Below are positions 16,707 to 24,260 of a DNA stretch of 64,000 nt, one piece after another. The stretch comes from Corynebacterium sphenisci DSM 44792 (GTDB lineage Bacteria; Actinomycetota; Actinomycetes; Mycobacteriales; Mycobacteriaceae): positions 1,054,001 to 1,118,000 of the forward strand of contig NZ_CP009248.1 in the NCBI RefSeq assembly GCF_001941505.1. Direction: 5' to 3'. Numbering within the stretch: position 1 is the first letter of the stretch; every line of letters starts with the position of its first letter. The notes under the pieces were generated by a model. It made no database searches, was not told the origin of the DNA, and saw only the letters and a program-made list of their open reading frames with translations. Both the position numbers and the translations under genes were made by a program.

Positions 16707-18020
16707 ATGCACCGCATCCAGGTCAGCGCCGGCCACAGCTCCGAGCTGGCCGGCACCAACCCCGCCGCCCGGCCCACCGCCGGGCTCGGCGTCGTGGGCA
16801 CCGACCTCGGCTTCCTCTTCGAGGGCGGCCGCCAGGACGCACCCCCCGGGCAGTCCAGCCTCTGGGTCGGTGGGCTCTTCGGCGACACCTTCACCACCGA
16901 CTCCGGCACCTGCCCGGTGCCGGCGGGCACCGATCGGCACTGGCGGTCCCCGGTGATGTGCCGCACCTCCAACCGGGATTTCCTGGACCGCGGCATCGTC
17001 TGGGACAACGCTGCCGGCGCGCCGACGGGGGAGGGGATGGCCACCCAGCTGTGGGGCTACGAGCACATCGGGGAAGCCGGCGTCGTCGACGGCCGCAGCT
17101 TCGACTGCTTCACCATCATCCCGAACGACGCGATCCAGCTGCCGAACGGCATCTACGTCGGCTGCGGATTCCGGGTGCGCCGCTGGCTCGACGCCCCGAC
17201 GGCGGACGGGCGCACGATGTGCGAGACCCTCAGCAACTCCTGGTGGTGGTCCCAGGACCCGCATGCCGAGGTGTGGCAGCCCTGCCGGCACGCCGACGAC
17301 CTCGCCCAGCTCTACGAATGGGCGGCGGTGGGGCGCGACGGGCTCTTCCAGAACACCACCCTCATCCAGCCGGCCGGGGACGACCACGTCTACTGCCTCG
17401 GCACCCCCGGCGGCCGCAAGGCCGGCGGCGACTCCGGGATCTACCTGCGGCGCGCGGACTGGAGGCGGCTCTGCGATGACCGGGCCTGGGAGTTCTGGGG
17501 CTGGCGGGACGGCCGCTGGCAGTGGGGCCGTGACGTCTGGCCCACCCCGATCCTCCGGCCGGCGACGCCGCGCGGCCCGATCGGGGAGATCAACGCCCAG
17601 GTCATCGCCGGCACCATCGTCCTGACCTACGTGGACATCACCCTCGGCGCCGTCGCCGTCACCGCCCCGGCCCCCGACGCCCCCTGGACCGCCCCGGTCG
17701 TCCTCGTCCCCCGCCGGGACCTGTGCACCCTCTACGCGCCCAGCGTGCACCCGTGGTCGAGCCTCGACGACGCCTTCATGCACCTGTCCGCCTGGACGCG
17801 CACCCCGGGCCGCCTCGGCGGCGTCGACCTCGATGAGGTGCCGGTCGACTACTGCGCCTACAGCTTTCGGGGCAGCCTCCTCGCCGAGGATCCCGTCACC
17901 GTGACGGAATCCCCGCGGGCGATGGGGCTGGACACCTCCGCCATGACCGACTTCGAGCGGGCCGACACCCTGGCCCGCATCGCCGCAGCCTGCGACACCG
18001 ACCCCGGGAGCACCCCATGA
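16707..18020 (+). CDS. DUF4185 protein, probable endo-D-arabinanase (GH183-like)
   Basis: The product is 437 residues from ATG 16707; the alternative ATG 16677 lies inside a perfect palindrome and upstream of the likely promoter. The family signature is clear: VVGTDLGFLFEGG, GGLFGDTF, WRSPVMCRTS, then repeated blades (LPNGIYVGCGFRVRRW, FQNTTLIQPAGDDHVYCLGT), typical of the DUF4185 five-bladed propeller. Members of this family have been shown to be endo-D-arabinofuranases (GH183) that cut the D-arabinan of arabinogalactan and lipoarabinomannan in mycolic-acid bacteria. Placed between fibre and endolysin, it could open a path through the arabinan layer during entry or release. There is no signal peptide. 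Whether it is virion-borne or lytic cannot be decided here. Confidence 0.75.
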   Translation: MHRIQVSAGHSSELAGTNPAARPTAGLGVVGTDLGFLFEGGRQDAPPGQSSLWVGGLFGDTFTTDSGTCPVPAGTDRHWRSPVMCRTSNRDFLDRGIVWDNAAGAPTGEGMATQLWGYEHIGEAGVVDGRSFDCFTIIPNDAIQLPNGIYVGCGFRVRRWLDAPTADGRTMCETLSNSWWWSQDPHAEVWQPCRHADDLAQLYEWAAVGRDGLFQNTTLIQPAGDDHVYCLGTPGGRKAGGDSGIYLRRADWRRLCDDRAWEFWGWRDGRWQWGRDVWPTPILRPATPRGPIGEINAQVIAGTIVLTYVDITLGAVAVTAPAPDAPWTAPVVLVPRRDLCTLYAPSVHPWSSLDDAFMHLSAWTRTPGRLGGVDLDEVPVDYCAYSFRGSLLAEDPVTVTESPRAMGLDTSAMTDFERADTLARIAAACDTDPGSTP

Positions 18021-19513
18021 GCACCACCGTCCTCGACTACGCCGGCGGCGTCCCCACCGCCGCGGCTATCCGGGACGCCGGCCACGCCGGCGCCGTCCGC
18101 TACCTGTCCCCGCCCCGCCCCGGCGCCGGCTGGATGCGCGGCAAGCCGATCCACCGCGCCGAAGTCGACGCCTTCGAGGGTATCGGCCTGGACCTGGCGT
18201 TCGTCTGGCAGTACGGCAAGACCCGAAACCCCGACGTCATGCGCGGAGGCCAGGGCGGCCGCGCCGACGCCCTGGCCGCACAGCAGCAGCTCCGCAAGAT
18301 CGGCCGTCCCGGCGCACCCGTGTTCTTCGCCGTGGACTTCGACATCACCCTGGACGAGTGGAACTCCCGGGCCTGCGACTACTTCCTCGCGGCGGCCCGG
18401 GTGCTGGGCCGCGACCGCGTCGGGATCTACGGGCACTCGCGCGTCATCGCGTGGGCGGTGGAGGACGGGGTCATCGCCGACGCCGGCGGCGGCCGGCACC
18501 TCGCCTGGCAGACCGCCGCCTGGTCGGGTGGCCACCGCGCACCCGAGGCGGTGCTCTTCCAGCGGCCCGGGGAGGTCACCGTCGGCGGCGTCGGCTGCGA
18601 CGTCAGCGAGGTCCTCGCCCCGTGGTGGGGGCAGACCCCGCCCGATGAGCGCCCCGAGGTGCCCACCGCCCCGGCCCCGGCGCCCACCGCCCCACCGGCG
18701 TTCATCAACGATGACCCCGTCGACGCGGACTGGGCCGAGCGATTCGGCTTCGGCGGGCCCCGCTCCACCGACGGGCTCCAGGGCGTGTGCATCCACACCA
18801 CCGAGAACCGCCTGGGCTCCCGCGCCGAGGACGTCGCGGCCTGGCAGCTGCGCACCGAGAGCGGCGCCTACCACGCCCTGGTGGACAACACCACCGACGA
18901 CAATATCCGCTCTATCAGGGAAAACACAGACGATTGGGTGGCGTGGGCCGCGGCGCAGAAGGGCAACCAGATCGCGCTCCACCTGAGCTACGCCGCCGAG
19001 GCGTCCATGACCCGGGAGGAGTGGCTGTCCGCCCCCCTGATGCTCGCCGAGGGCGCCGACATCACCGCCTACTGGTGCCGGCGCTACCACTTCCCGGTGC
19101 GCAAGATCGGGGCCCGGGAGCTTCGCCAGGGCGCCCGCGGGATCTTCGGTCACGTCGACGTCTCCCACGCCTGGCACCAGACCGACCACACCGACCCCGG
19201 CAGCGGCTTCCCCTGGGATGTCTTCCTCCAGATGGTGCGCGACCGCATGCCCGCCGCCCCGGGCGCCGCGACCCCCCGGCCCCCGGCGCCGCCGGGCCGA
19301 CCGGCACCGGCACCGGCGCCGCTGACCACCGCCACCCCGATCACCTCGATCATCAACCCCCGGGTGACGCTGCCGCTGGCCGGCCTCCTCGCGCTCCTCG
19401 ACGCCTACGCCTGGGAGAACCGGATCGCCGTCCGCGGGATCTACGACCACCTCGGCCTGGACTACGACCGCCGGATCCAGGAAGCCATCGAGCAGGACAG
19501 GAGCGCATCATGA
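18017..19513 (+). CDS. Endolysin: DUF1906 glycoside-hydrolase-like plus amidase
   Basis: The product is 498 residues, modular. Residues 1-215 form a DUF1906/Rv2525c-like TIM-barrel domain (VFFAVDFDITLDEW, VGIYGHSRVIAWAV, ending GCDVSEVLAPWW), related to GH25-type lysins. After a Pro/Ala linker, residues about 240-415 form an amidase_2/PGRP domain (GVCIHTTENRLG, SGAYHALVDN, FGHVDVSHAWHQTDHTDPG) with the expected zinc-ligand histidines, predicted to cut the muramyl-alanine bond. A second Pro/Ala linker leads to a C-terminal helical stretch of about 70 residues, perhaps for wall binding. There is no signal peptide, so release should depend on the holin encoded next. It overlaps both neighbours by four bases. 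Confidence 0.88.
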   Translation: MSTTVLDYAGGVPTAAAIRDAGHAGAVRYLSPPRPGAGWMRGKPIHRAEVDAFEGIGLDLAFVWQYGKTRNPDVMRGGQGGRADALAAQQQLRKIGRPGAPVFFAVDFDITLDEWNSRACDYFLAAARVLGRDRVGIYGHSRVIAWAVEDGVIADAGGGRHLAWQTAAWSGGHRAPEAVLFQRPGEVTVGGVGCDVSEVLAPWWGQTPPDERPEVPTAPAPAPTAPPAFINDDPVDADWAERFGFGGPRSTDGLQGVCIHTTENRLGSRAEDVAAWQLRTESGAYHALVDNTTDDNIRSIRENTDDWVAWAAAQKGNQIALHLSYAAEASMTREEWLSAPLMLAEGADITAYWCRRYHFPVRKIGARELRQGARGIFGHVDVSHAWHQTDHTDPGSGFPWDVFLQMVRDRMPAAPGAATPRPPAPPGRPAPAPAPLTTATPITSIINPRVTLPLAGLLALLDAYAWENRIAVRGIYDHLGLDYDRRIQEAIEQDRSAS

Positions 19514-19899
19514 CCACCCGCGAGCGCCTCACCCAGCCCTGGGTGATCCGCAAGAGCATCTACACCATCGCCGCCATCATCGGCCTCGTCATGGTCGCCG
19601 CCGGCATCATCGACCCCGCCACCGTCGACGGCTGGGACGAGTCCATCGCCCCCCTGGTCTCCCTGGCGCTGACCCTGACCACCGGCATGGCCGCCACCCG
19701 CACGCACCGCGGCTCCGACGACCCGGTCACCATCGACGACGTCGCCCACGCCGCCGACGTCGCCGCCAGGGGTGCCGCCAAGGGCGCCGTCGACTGGATC
19801 GCCTACGGGCCCGCCGCCGCGCCGGGCGCCGCCGGTGGGCTGCTGGACCGGGCCCGGGCGGACCTGACCCGGGGAGCCGGTGATGACCATCCCGCATGA
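19510..19899 (+). CDS. Holin (r1t-like, two membrane segments)
   Basis: The product is 129 residues and overlaps the endolysin stop by four bases. Two hydrophobic segments (SIYTIAAIIGLVMVAAGI at residues 18-35 and SIAPLVSLALTLTTGMAA soon after) are followed by a charged soluble tail (VTIDDVAHAADVAARGAAKG). Length, topology and position match actinophage r1t-type holins that permeabilise the membrane at the time of lysis. The tail is longer than in the smallest holins. Confidence 0.75.
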   Translation: MTTRERLTQPWVIRKSIYTIAAIIGLVMVAAGIIDPATVDGWDESIAPLVSLALTLTTGMAATRTHRGSDDPVTIDDVAHAADVAARGAAKGAVDWIAYGPAAAPGAAGGLLDRARADLTRGAGDDHPA

Positions 19900-20368
19900 C
19901 CCGCTCCCGCCCCGCTGGCGGCCCGCCGTCGCCGGCCGGTTCTTCACCGCGGTCCTGTTGCTTTTCTCCGCGGAGGCGAGCGTGCGAGCAGTCGACTACC
20001 TGGGTGGCCACCGCCCGGATCTTGCGGCTGAGCTGGCCATCATCGACCGGACGATGCCGATCCCGGCGTGGGGAGCCGTACTGGCGGTGACGGCGCTGCT
20101 CGCCGTCGCCGGGACGGTGATCAGCCAGCCCCGCCTGGTGATCCTCGCCGGCATCCTCGGCGGCGCCGCCTACGCGGCTCTCGCCGGCGGCACCGCCCTG
20201 GCGCTACTCGGCCTCGGCGTCGGCTTCGACGGCGCCCGCGCCCCCGTGGACTTCGCCTCGAAGGCGATCATCTGGTGGATCATCGCAGCAGCGTCCTGGT
20301 GGTCAGGACACGTCGAGTGCCAGCGCAGGAGGATGGATGATGGCGCCGCTTGCAGACGGGGCAGCTGA
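19883..20368 (+). CDS. Membrane protein of the lysis module
   Basis: The product is 161 residues from ATG 19883 (GGGGAG eleven bases upstream; GTG 19880 is a possible start three bases earlier). It has about four hydrophobic segments: AGRFFTAVLLLFSAEASV, WGAVLAVTALLAVAGTVI, a Gly/Ala-rich pair around LVILAGILGGAAYAALAGG, and SKAIIWWIIAAASWWSG. It overlaps the holin gene by 17 bases. The position suggests a second holin, antiholin or lysis regulator, but no family is recognised. Confidence 0.6.
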   Translation: MTIPHDPLPPRWRPAVAGRFFTAVLLLFSAEASVRAVDYLGGHRPDLAAELAIIDRTMPIPAWGAVLAVTALLAVAGTVISQPRLVILAGILGGAAYAALAGGTALALLGLGVGFDGARAPVDFASKAIIWWIIAAASWWSGHVECQRRRMDDGAACRRGS

Positions 20369-20843
20369 CCTCGGGGGCTGGCCCGCCGCGATCGGCGCCG
20401 CATTCGTCGCCCTCGTGGTCGGCCCCTTCCTCCCCGCCGTCCTCAAGCTGCTCTTCGGCACCGCGGAGAGGGGCCTGCTCCACTCCTGGGACCAGTGGCG
20501 CGACGCCCAGGCCCGCCGCGAGGCCGAGCGCGAGCAGAGCGACCGTGACCGCGTCGTCCAGGTGCTCCAGCAGGCAGTGGACACCCTGACCAGTGAGCTC
20601 GCCACCCAGAAAACCCGGGTCGAGGCGCTCCAGGACGAGATCGACGCGCTACGCATCGAGGCCGACCACACCATCGAGCTCCAGGCCGGCTGGATCCGCG
20701 AGACCACGGCATGGGTCCGGGAGGTACTGCTGTGGGCCGCCGAGGGCGGCCATGAGCTCCCGCCCGGATGGCGGTCGTATTTCGCCTGGCTGGAGGCTCA
20801 TCGAGTCCGGTCACCGCACCCCCGGGAGCCGCCCGGCCCGTAG
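20337..20843 (+). CDS. Membrane-anchored coiled-coil protein of the lysis module
   Basis: The product is 168 residues. An N-terminal membrane segment (AAIGAAFVALVVGPFLPAVL) is followed by a long charged coiled coil (about residues 45-125: ARREAEREQSDRDRVV, TLTSELATQKTRVEALQDE). The topology resembles i-spanins and other late-lysis accessory proteins, though spanins are not expected in a host with a mycolate outer layer. It overlaps the previous gene by 32 bases, and a good GGAGG site lies just before ATG 20337. It ends the rightward late operon. Confidence 0.6.
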   Translation: MMAPLADGAADLGGWPAAIGAAFVALVVGPFLPAVLKLLFGTAERGLLHSWDQWRDAQARREAEREQSDRDRVVQVLQQAVDTLTSELATQKTRVEALQDEIDALRIEADHTIELQAGWIRETTAWVREVLLWAAEGGHELPPGWRSYFAWLEAHRVRSPHPREPPGP

Positions 20844-20907
20844 CCCCGGCGCACCCTGGCCCCCGCGGGGGTAGCGCCACCCGCACCCGGGTGCGATACT
20901 GCCCGCA

Positions 20908-20959
20908 CCGCGGCGCGCCGGCCGATCCCCATCCCCCCGAGGTGGCCGGCGCGCCGCGG
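20908..20959. terminator. Perfect 16-bp inverted repeat between convergent phage operons
   Basis: CCGCGGCGCGCCGGCC (20908-20923) and its exact complement (20944-20959) enclose a 20-base loop. The repeat lies between the last lysis gene and the 3' end of the integrase gene, so it can terminate transcription from both sides. It lacks a U-run, as is common in GC-rich actinobacteria. The flanking bases 20844-21034 contain no gene. Confidence 0.65.
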
Positions 20960-21034
20960 CCTGCTGCTATCCTGGCAAGCAACCGTTGGGCCCGCCGCGG
21001 CCGCCCCCAGGGGCGCTGCGAGCGGGCCCGATCT

Positions 21035-21937
21035 CTACTCAGGTGCCTGGTCACCGCCCAGCAGCCGGTCCACGATGACGGCCGCGTCGCCCGTCTGCTG
21101 CCGGGCGCCGCGGATGTAGTGCTCGACCATGCCCGGGTCGCGGTGGCCGGTGACGGCCATGATCTCGGAGGTGGTGGCCCCGGCCGCCCACGCCGCGGTG
21201 ATGAAGCTCCGCCGCAGCGAATGCGGGCTGATGGGCTGCTCGCAGCCGGCGCGCCTGCCGAGGTCCCGGACCCGCTCCTGCGCCTGCCGGCTGGTCATCC
21301 TGTTCCCGTGCTGGTTGCGCAGCAGTGGGCCGGTCCGGCGGCGGGCCAGCAGCGGGCCCAGGGCCTCGATGACCCCGGGCGGGCAGGCGACCACGTCGAC
21401 GATCTGGCGCTTGCGGTGGAAGCGCAGCTGGATCGCCCCGTGGTCGCGGAGGACGTCGTCGACGTCGAGGGCGACGGTCTCCCCGGAGCGGGCGCCCATG
21501 AGGGTGAGGATCGCCAGCAGCGCCCAGGTGTCCCCGCCGACGCGCCGGGCGAGGTCGAGCATGCGGCGCATCTCCTCGACGGTGGCCCAGGTGCCGCGCG
21601 GGCCGGAGGGGCGGCGGGGCCGGCGCACCCCGCGCGCGAGGTCCTCCCGGGTCAGGCCCATGTCGTGGGCGTCGCGGTAGAAGCTGCACACGGCGGTCGC
21701 CGCCCCGGGTGCGGTGCCGGCGGGCTGGGTGGCCAGCCACGCCTCGATGTGGCGGCGGTCCACGGCCCACGGGTCGAGGTGGGCCTCCTCGCACCAGGCC
21801 AGCCAGCGGCGGAGGGCACCGCGGTAGCCCGTGCGGGTCGCCGGCGACCGCAGCCCGGCGACGAATTCGGCCGCGTGCTGCTCGGGGGAGACCACCCAGT
21901 GCTCCCGCCCCGGCGGCACCGGGCTCAGCGGCGCCAC
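21035..21937 (-). CDS. Tyrosine-type integrase
   Basis: The product is 300 residues. An N-terminal SAM-like core-binding domain (EFVAGLRSPATRTGYRGALR) is followed by the catalytic domain with Arg in GARSGETVAL, His-x-x-Arg in SPHSLRRSF, His in VTGHRDPGM and the nucleophile Tyr in VEHYIRGA. These are the complete tyrosine-recombinase residues, so the enzyme should be active in integrating and excising the prophage. It starts at GTG 21937, inside the last codons of the preceding gene (13-base overlap), making it the last gene of a leftward five-gene operon. No excisionase is recognised in the window. The short N-terminus lacks an obvious arm-binding domain. Confidence 0.93.
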   Translation of the reverse strand: MAPLSPVPPGREHWVVSPEQHAAEFVAGLRSPATRTGYRGALRRWLAWCEEAHLDPWAVDRRHIEAWLATQPAGTAPGAATAVCSFYRDAHDMGLTREDLARGVRRPRRPSGPRGTWATVEEMRRMLDLARRVGGDTWALLAILTLMGARSGETVALDVDDVLRDHGAIQLRFHRKRQIVDVVACPPGVIEALGPLLARRRTGPLLRNQHGNRMTSRQAQERVRDLGRRAGCEQPISPHSLRRSFITAAWAAGATTSEIMAVTGHRDPGMVEHYIRGARQQTGDAAVIVDRLLGGDQAPE

Positions 21938-22776
21938 ACGTTCACCCGCTCATCGAGCAGCGGCGCGCCCGCGGGGCCCTTGATGTGCGGGGCCACGTAG
22001 ACCGGACGCCGGGCGGCGCGGCCGGGCCCGCAGGGCTGCTGCCGCCAGTGCCCGCGCACCAACCACCGGTGCCGGTACTCCCGGGCCGCGCCGGTGCTGT
22101 CCGGGTCGTCGCGGTCGGGGCGAGCCAGCCGCCGCAGGTCGATCACCTGGACGTCCCGGGCCGCCGGCGGGTCCCCGGCCGCGGCACCGGCCCCGGGCCG
22201 GGCGGGCACCGGGCGGGCCTCGGCGATGGTGGTCTGCTGCATCAGGATCCACGTGGCCCCGACCAGGCCGGCCAGGTCGCGCATCGCGGTGGGCAGCAGC
22301 ACCCGGGAGACGGGCCGGTCGGCGGCCCAGTCCACCGCGGCGGTGATGAGCGTCGCCCCAGCGGCCGGGTCGGCGCCGCGCACGGCGGCGCGGTCGGTGA
22401 GCGCCAGCACCCGGATCCGGTCGCCGCGGGCCTGCCACATCACCCCGCACAGCGGCACCGGCGGGTGCGGCACCTCGCCCAGGGGCCCGGCCACCGGGGC
22501 GAGGTCGTCGCCGGGGGCGTCCCCGGCGTCGCCGGCCCAGAGCAGCAGCCCGGTGGGCTCCGGGCGGCAGATGCCCGGGGTCCAGTCCGGCAGGTCGGCG
22601 GCCGCGGCAGCGGCCAGGGCGGTCATGTCGGGGGAGACCCACCACAGCGACGGGTCGCGCAGCCCGGCCAGGGTGGCGCGGTGCACCCCGGGGTCGGGGT
22701 CGCCGGGGTGGGCGGCCTCCCAGGCGCGCAGCTCATCGCGCACCCGGGGCAGGTCCCGCACCCGCGGCGCCGCCAC
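21925..22776 (-). CDS. Actinophage protein of unknown function (HWR-type C-terminus)
   Basis: The product is 283 residues from GTG 22776, three bases after the stop of the HTH gene and overlapping the integrase by 13 bases. The C-terminal 55 residues (EYRHRWLVRGHWRQQPCGPG, RPVYVAPHIKGP, LLDERVNVWRR) match a motif seen in many hypothetical proteins of actinobacterial phages and plasmids. The middle has a WAGDAGDAPGDD loop and the helix GATLITAAVDWAADRP. The N-terminus is rich in Asp, Pro and Trp. The function is unknown; the cationic HWR tail could bind nucleic acid. The family is widespread in the same early-operon context. Confidence 0.65.
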   Translation of the reverse strand: MAAPRVRDLPRVRDELRAWEAAHPGDPDPGVHRATLAGLRDPSLWWVSPDMTALAAAAAADLPDWTPGICRPEPTGLLLWAGDAGDAPGDDLAPVAGPLGEVPHPPVPLCGVMWQARGDRIRVLALTDRAAVRGADPAAGATLITAAVDWAADRPVSRVLLPTAMRDLAGLVGATWILMQQTTIAEARPVPARPGAGAAAGDPPAARDVQVIDLRRLARPDRDDPDSTGAAREYRHRWLVRGHWRQQPCGPGRAARRPVYVAPHIKGPAGAPLLDERVNVWRR

Positions 22777-22779
22777 GGC

Positions 22780-23205
22780 TCAGTCCCCCCAGTGCACGGC
22801 CAGGCCCGGGTTGCCGCCGGTGAGCGCCCGGCCCACCACGGTGCGCCACCAGGAGGCAGGCAAGGCCTGCCCGGTGCTGATGACGTGCCAGCCGTCGTGG
22901 AAAACCCGGGCCTCGGCGCGGTGCTCCAGCAGGTCGATCCAGGTGATCGTCTCGGTGACCAGGGCGTCGAGCTCGAAGGTCGCCCAGGCGGGGATCGCCT
23001 CGCTGCGCTCCCAGCGCTGGATCGTGCGCCGGTTGATGCCCAGCGCCGCGGCGAGGTCGTCACCGCTCAGGCCCAGGGTCTCCCGGGTCAGGCGCAGCTC
23101 CAGGCCGCTGATGCCCTCGGTGTCGCCGGGCTCGACCGTGCGCGAGGGGAAGGCGCCGGGGTCGGTGGTGGTGTGGGGCGGGCCCCACAGGGAATCGAAG
23201 CTCAT
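22780..23205 (-). CDS. HTH regulator, YdiL/Aca-like
   Basis: The product is 141 residues. Residues about 33-80 form a Cro/CI-type helix-turn-helix (LRLTRETLGLSGDDLAAALG, then INRRTIQRWERSEAIPAWA). A C-terminal half of about 60 residues (TITWIDLLEHRAEARVFHDG) could dimerise. This arrangement, a late basic recognition helix followed by W-E-x and I-P, is that of the YdiL/DUF1870 group, to which several anti-CRISPR-associated (Aca) autoregulators belong. It is downstream of two acidic small genes in the same operon, as Aca genes are. Its ribosome site GAGAGG precedes ATG 23205. It might instead be an ordinary prophage transcription factor. Confidence 0.65.
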   Translation of the reverse strand: MSFDSLWGPPHTTTDPGAFPSRTVEPGDTEGISGLELRLTRETLGLSGDDLAAALGINRRTIQRWERSEAIPAWATFELDALVTETITWIDLLEHRAEARVFHDGWHVISTGQALPASWWRTVVGRALTGGNPGLAVHWGD

Positions 23206-23229
23206 GGTGGTCCTCTCGGGGGTAGGGGT

Positions 23230-23252
23230 GCGGGCCGCCGTGCGCGGCCCGC
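23230..23252 (-). repeat. Hairpin between the second acidic gene and the HTH gene
   Basis: GCGGGCCGC and GCGGCCCGC pair perfectly (9 bp) around a 5-base loop. The hairpin lies 13 bases after the stop of the acidic gene and 24 bases before the HTH start. It could attenuate transcription so that the regulator is made at a lower level than the upstream proteins. Confidence 0.5.
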
Positions 23253-23265
23253 CAGGGCGGGGGGG

Positions 23266-23760
23266 TTAGGCTTCGGCGCGGGTCTTCGGCAGACGAACCG
23301 CCCGGTTCCCGCCGGTGCCGACGGGGAGCCATCCGGCTTTCTTCATGGCGAAGTTGTAGGGGCCGGGCTCCTCGGCGGAGGGGATGCCGTAGACCACCAC
23401 GTCGACCCGCTCGCCGTCCTCGGTGTCCACCAGATCCAATTCCCAATTGGTGTGGAAGTCCAGGGTGGCGGCCTCGTAGTCCTCGACGGTGGCGGCGCCA
23501 TAGATGCGCATCTGGTCCAGGCCGTCGTCACCGATCACCAGGTCGCATTCGTGGACCCGGTAGTGCTCGACGGTCTGCCAGAACTCGGCGTCGGTGCCCG
23601 TGCGCTCAAAGATGTTCTGGTGGGGCTTGAGGGTGTAGGTCGCGTCGAGAATGGCCCACACGTCGAAGTCCTGCTCGGCGTCGGTGGTGGAGCTGGTCGC
23701 CTCGATGGCGGCGGTGATCTGGGCGATGGGGTCTTCGGTGTGGAAGTCGGGGGCGGTCAT
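23266..23760 (-). CDS. Acidic prophage protein, unknown (second in operon)
   Basis: The product is 164 residues with about 32 Asp/Glu against 11 Lys/Arg. It is not low-complexity: it has regular hydrophobic spacing (FDVWAILDATYTLKP, EFWQTVEHYRVHECDLVIGD, WELDLVDTEDGERVDVVVYG) and looks like a compact alpha/beta domain with a basic last segment. There is no membrane segment and no recognised family. ATG 23760 follows the strong site AAAGGAG in a leader shared with the gene upstream. Small acidic early proteins are typical of phage inhibitors that mimic DNA, so counter-defence is a reasonable but untested idea. It may equally be a superinfection or replication factor. Confidence 0.6.
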   Translation of the reverse strand: MTAPDFHTEDPIAQITAAIEATSSTTDAEQDFDVWAILDATYTLKPHQNIFERTGTDAEFWQTVEHYRVHECDLVIGDDGLDQMRIYGAATVEDYEAATLDFHTNWELDLVDTEDGERVDVVVYGIPSAEEPGPYNFAMKKAGWLPVGTGGNRAVRLPKTRAEA

Positions 23761-23765
23761 GGTTG

Positions 23766-23804
23766 CGGCTCCTTTGCCGGTCGTGGGGCGGCTTGTGCCG
23801 GCCC
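23766..23804 (-). repeat. Start-associated leader element, copy 2
   Basis: Read on the minus strand, GGGCCGGCACAAGCCGCCC is followed by a five-base spacer and CCGGCAAAGGAGCCG, ending 5 bases before ATG 23760. The first part can fold as a stem around ACAA; the second carries the Shine-Dalgarno sequence. It is almost identical to the copy at 24204-24241. Confidence 0.75.
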
Positions 23805-23828
23805 CGGGGGGTGGATGAGCGTCGGGGG

Positions 23829-24200
23829 CTACGCCTCGGCGACGTCGGCGGCCTGCTGCTCGGCCCAATCGCGGATGCGGGCGACGACCTTGGAGTCGAT
23901 CTCGGCGGCGTCGGCGATCTCGTCGCCATCGGTGGTGTAGTCCAGGCCCTCGGCGTCGCGGCGGGTGAAGGTCCAGCCGGTGATGCTCTCGGCGCCCTCG
24001 TCGTCGGTCTCGCGCTCGAAGTCAAAGACGAGGGACTCGCCGGTGACGGCGGTGACGCGCACGTCCTCGTGTCCGCGCACCCGCTCGACGTCCTCGACGC
24101 CGGGAAGGCCGTTGAGGATCTGGACGGCCACGTCCCAGGCGGTCGTCATGTCCTCGTCGGTGGTGTCGGTCAGGGTCCAGGTGGTGGTGCTGGTGGTCAT
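23829..24200 (-). CDS. Strongly acidic prophage protein, unknown (first in operon)
   Basis: The product is 123 residues with about 31 Asp/Glu and only 9 Lys/Arg, a net charge near -22. A Thr/Asp-rich N-terminus leads to TAWDVAVQILNGLPGVEDVE, then strands (VRVTAVTGESLVFDFE) and a C-terminal helix (SKVVARIRDWAEQQAADV). The VQILNGLPGVEDVERVRGHED part has the look of a small ferredoxin-like fold. ATG 24200 follows the AAAGGAGCCG leader element. It is the first gene after the operon promoter. No family is recognised; the charge suggests mimicry of nucleic acid or binding to a basic partner. Confidence 0.6.
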   Translation of the reverse strand: MTTSTTTWTLTDTTDEDMTTAWDVAVQILNGLPGVEDVERVRGHEDVRVTAVTGESLVFDFERETDDEGAESITGWTFTRRDAEGLDYTTDGDEIADAAEIDSKVVARIRDWAEQQAADVAEA

Positions 24201-24203
24201 TTT

Positions 24204-24241
24204 CGGCTCCTTTGCCGGTCTCGGGCGGCTTGTGCCGGCCC
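24204..24241 (-). repeat. Start-associated leader element, copy 1
   Basis: The same two conserved blocks as copy 2, with a four-base spacer, end 3 bases before ATG 24200. Duplicated stem-loop plus ribosome-site leaders recall the ESAS/SAS elements of cluster K mycobacteriophages, though the sequence differs. Confidence 0.75.
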
Positions 24242-24260
24242 TTGGTTGCTGACACCAGTG

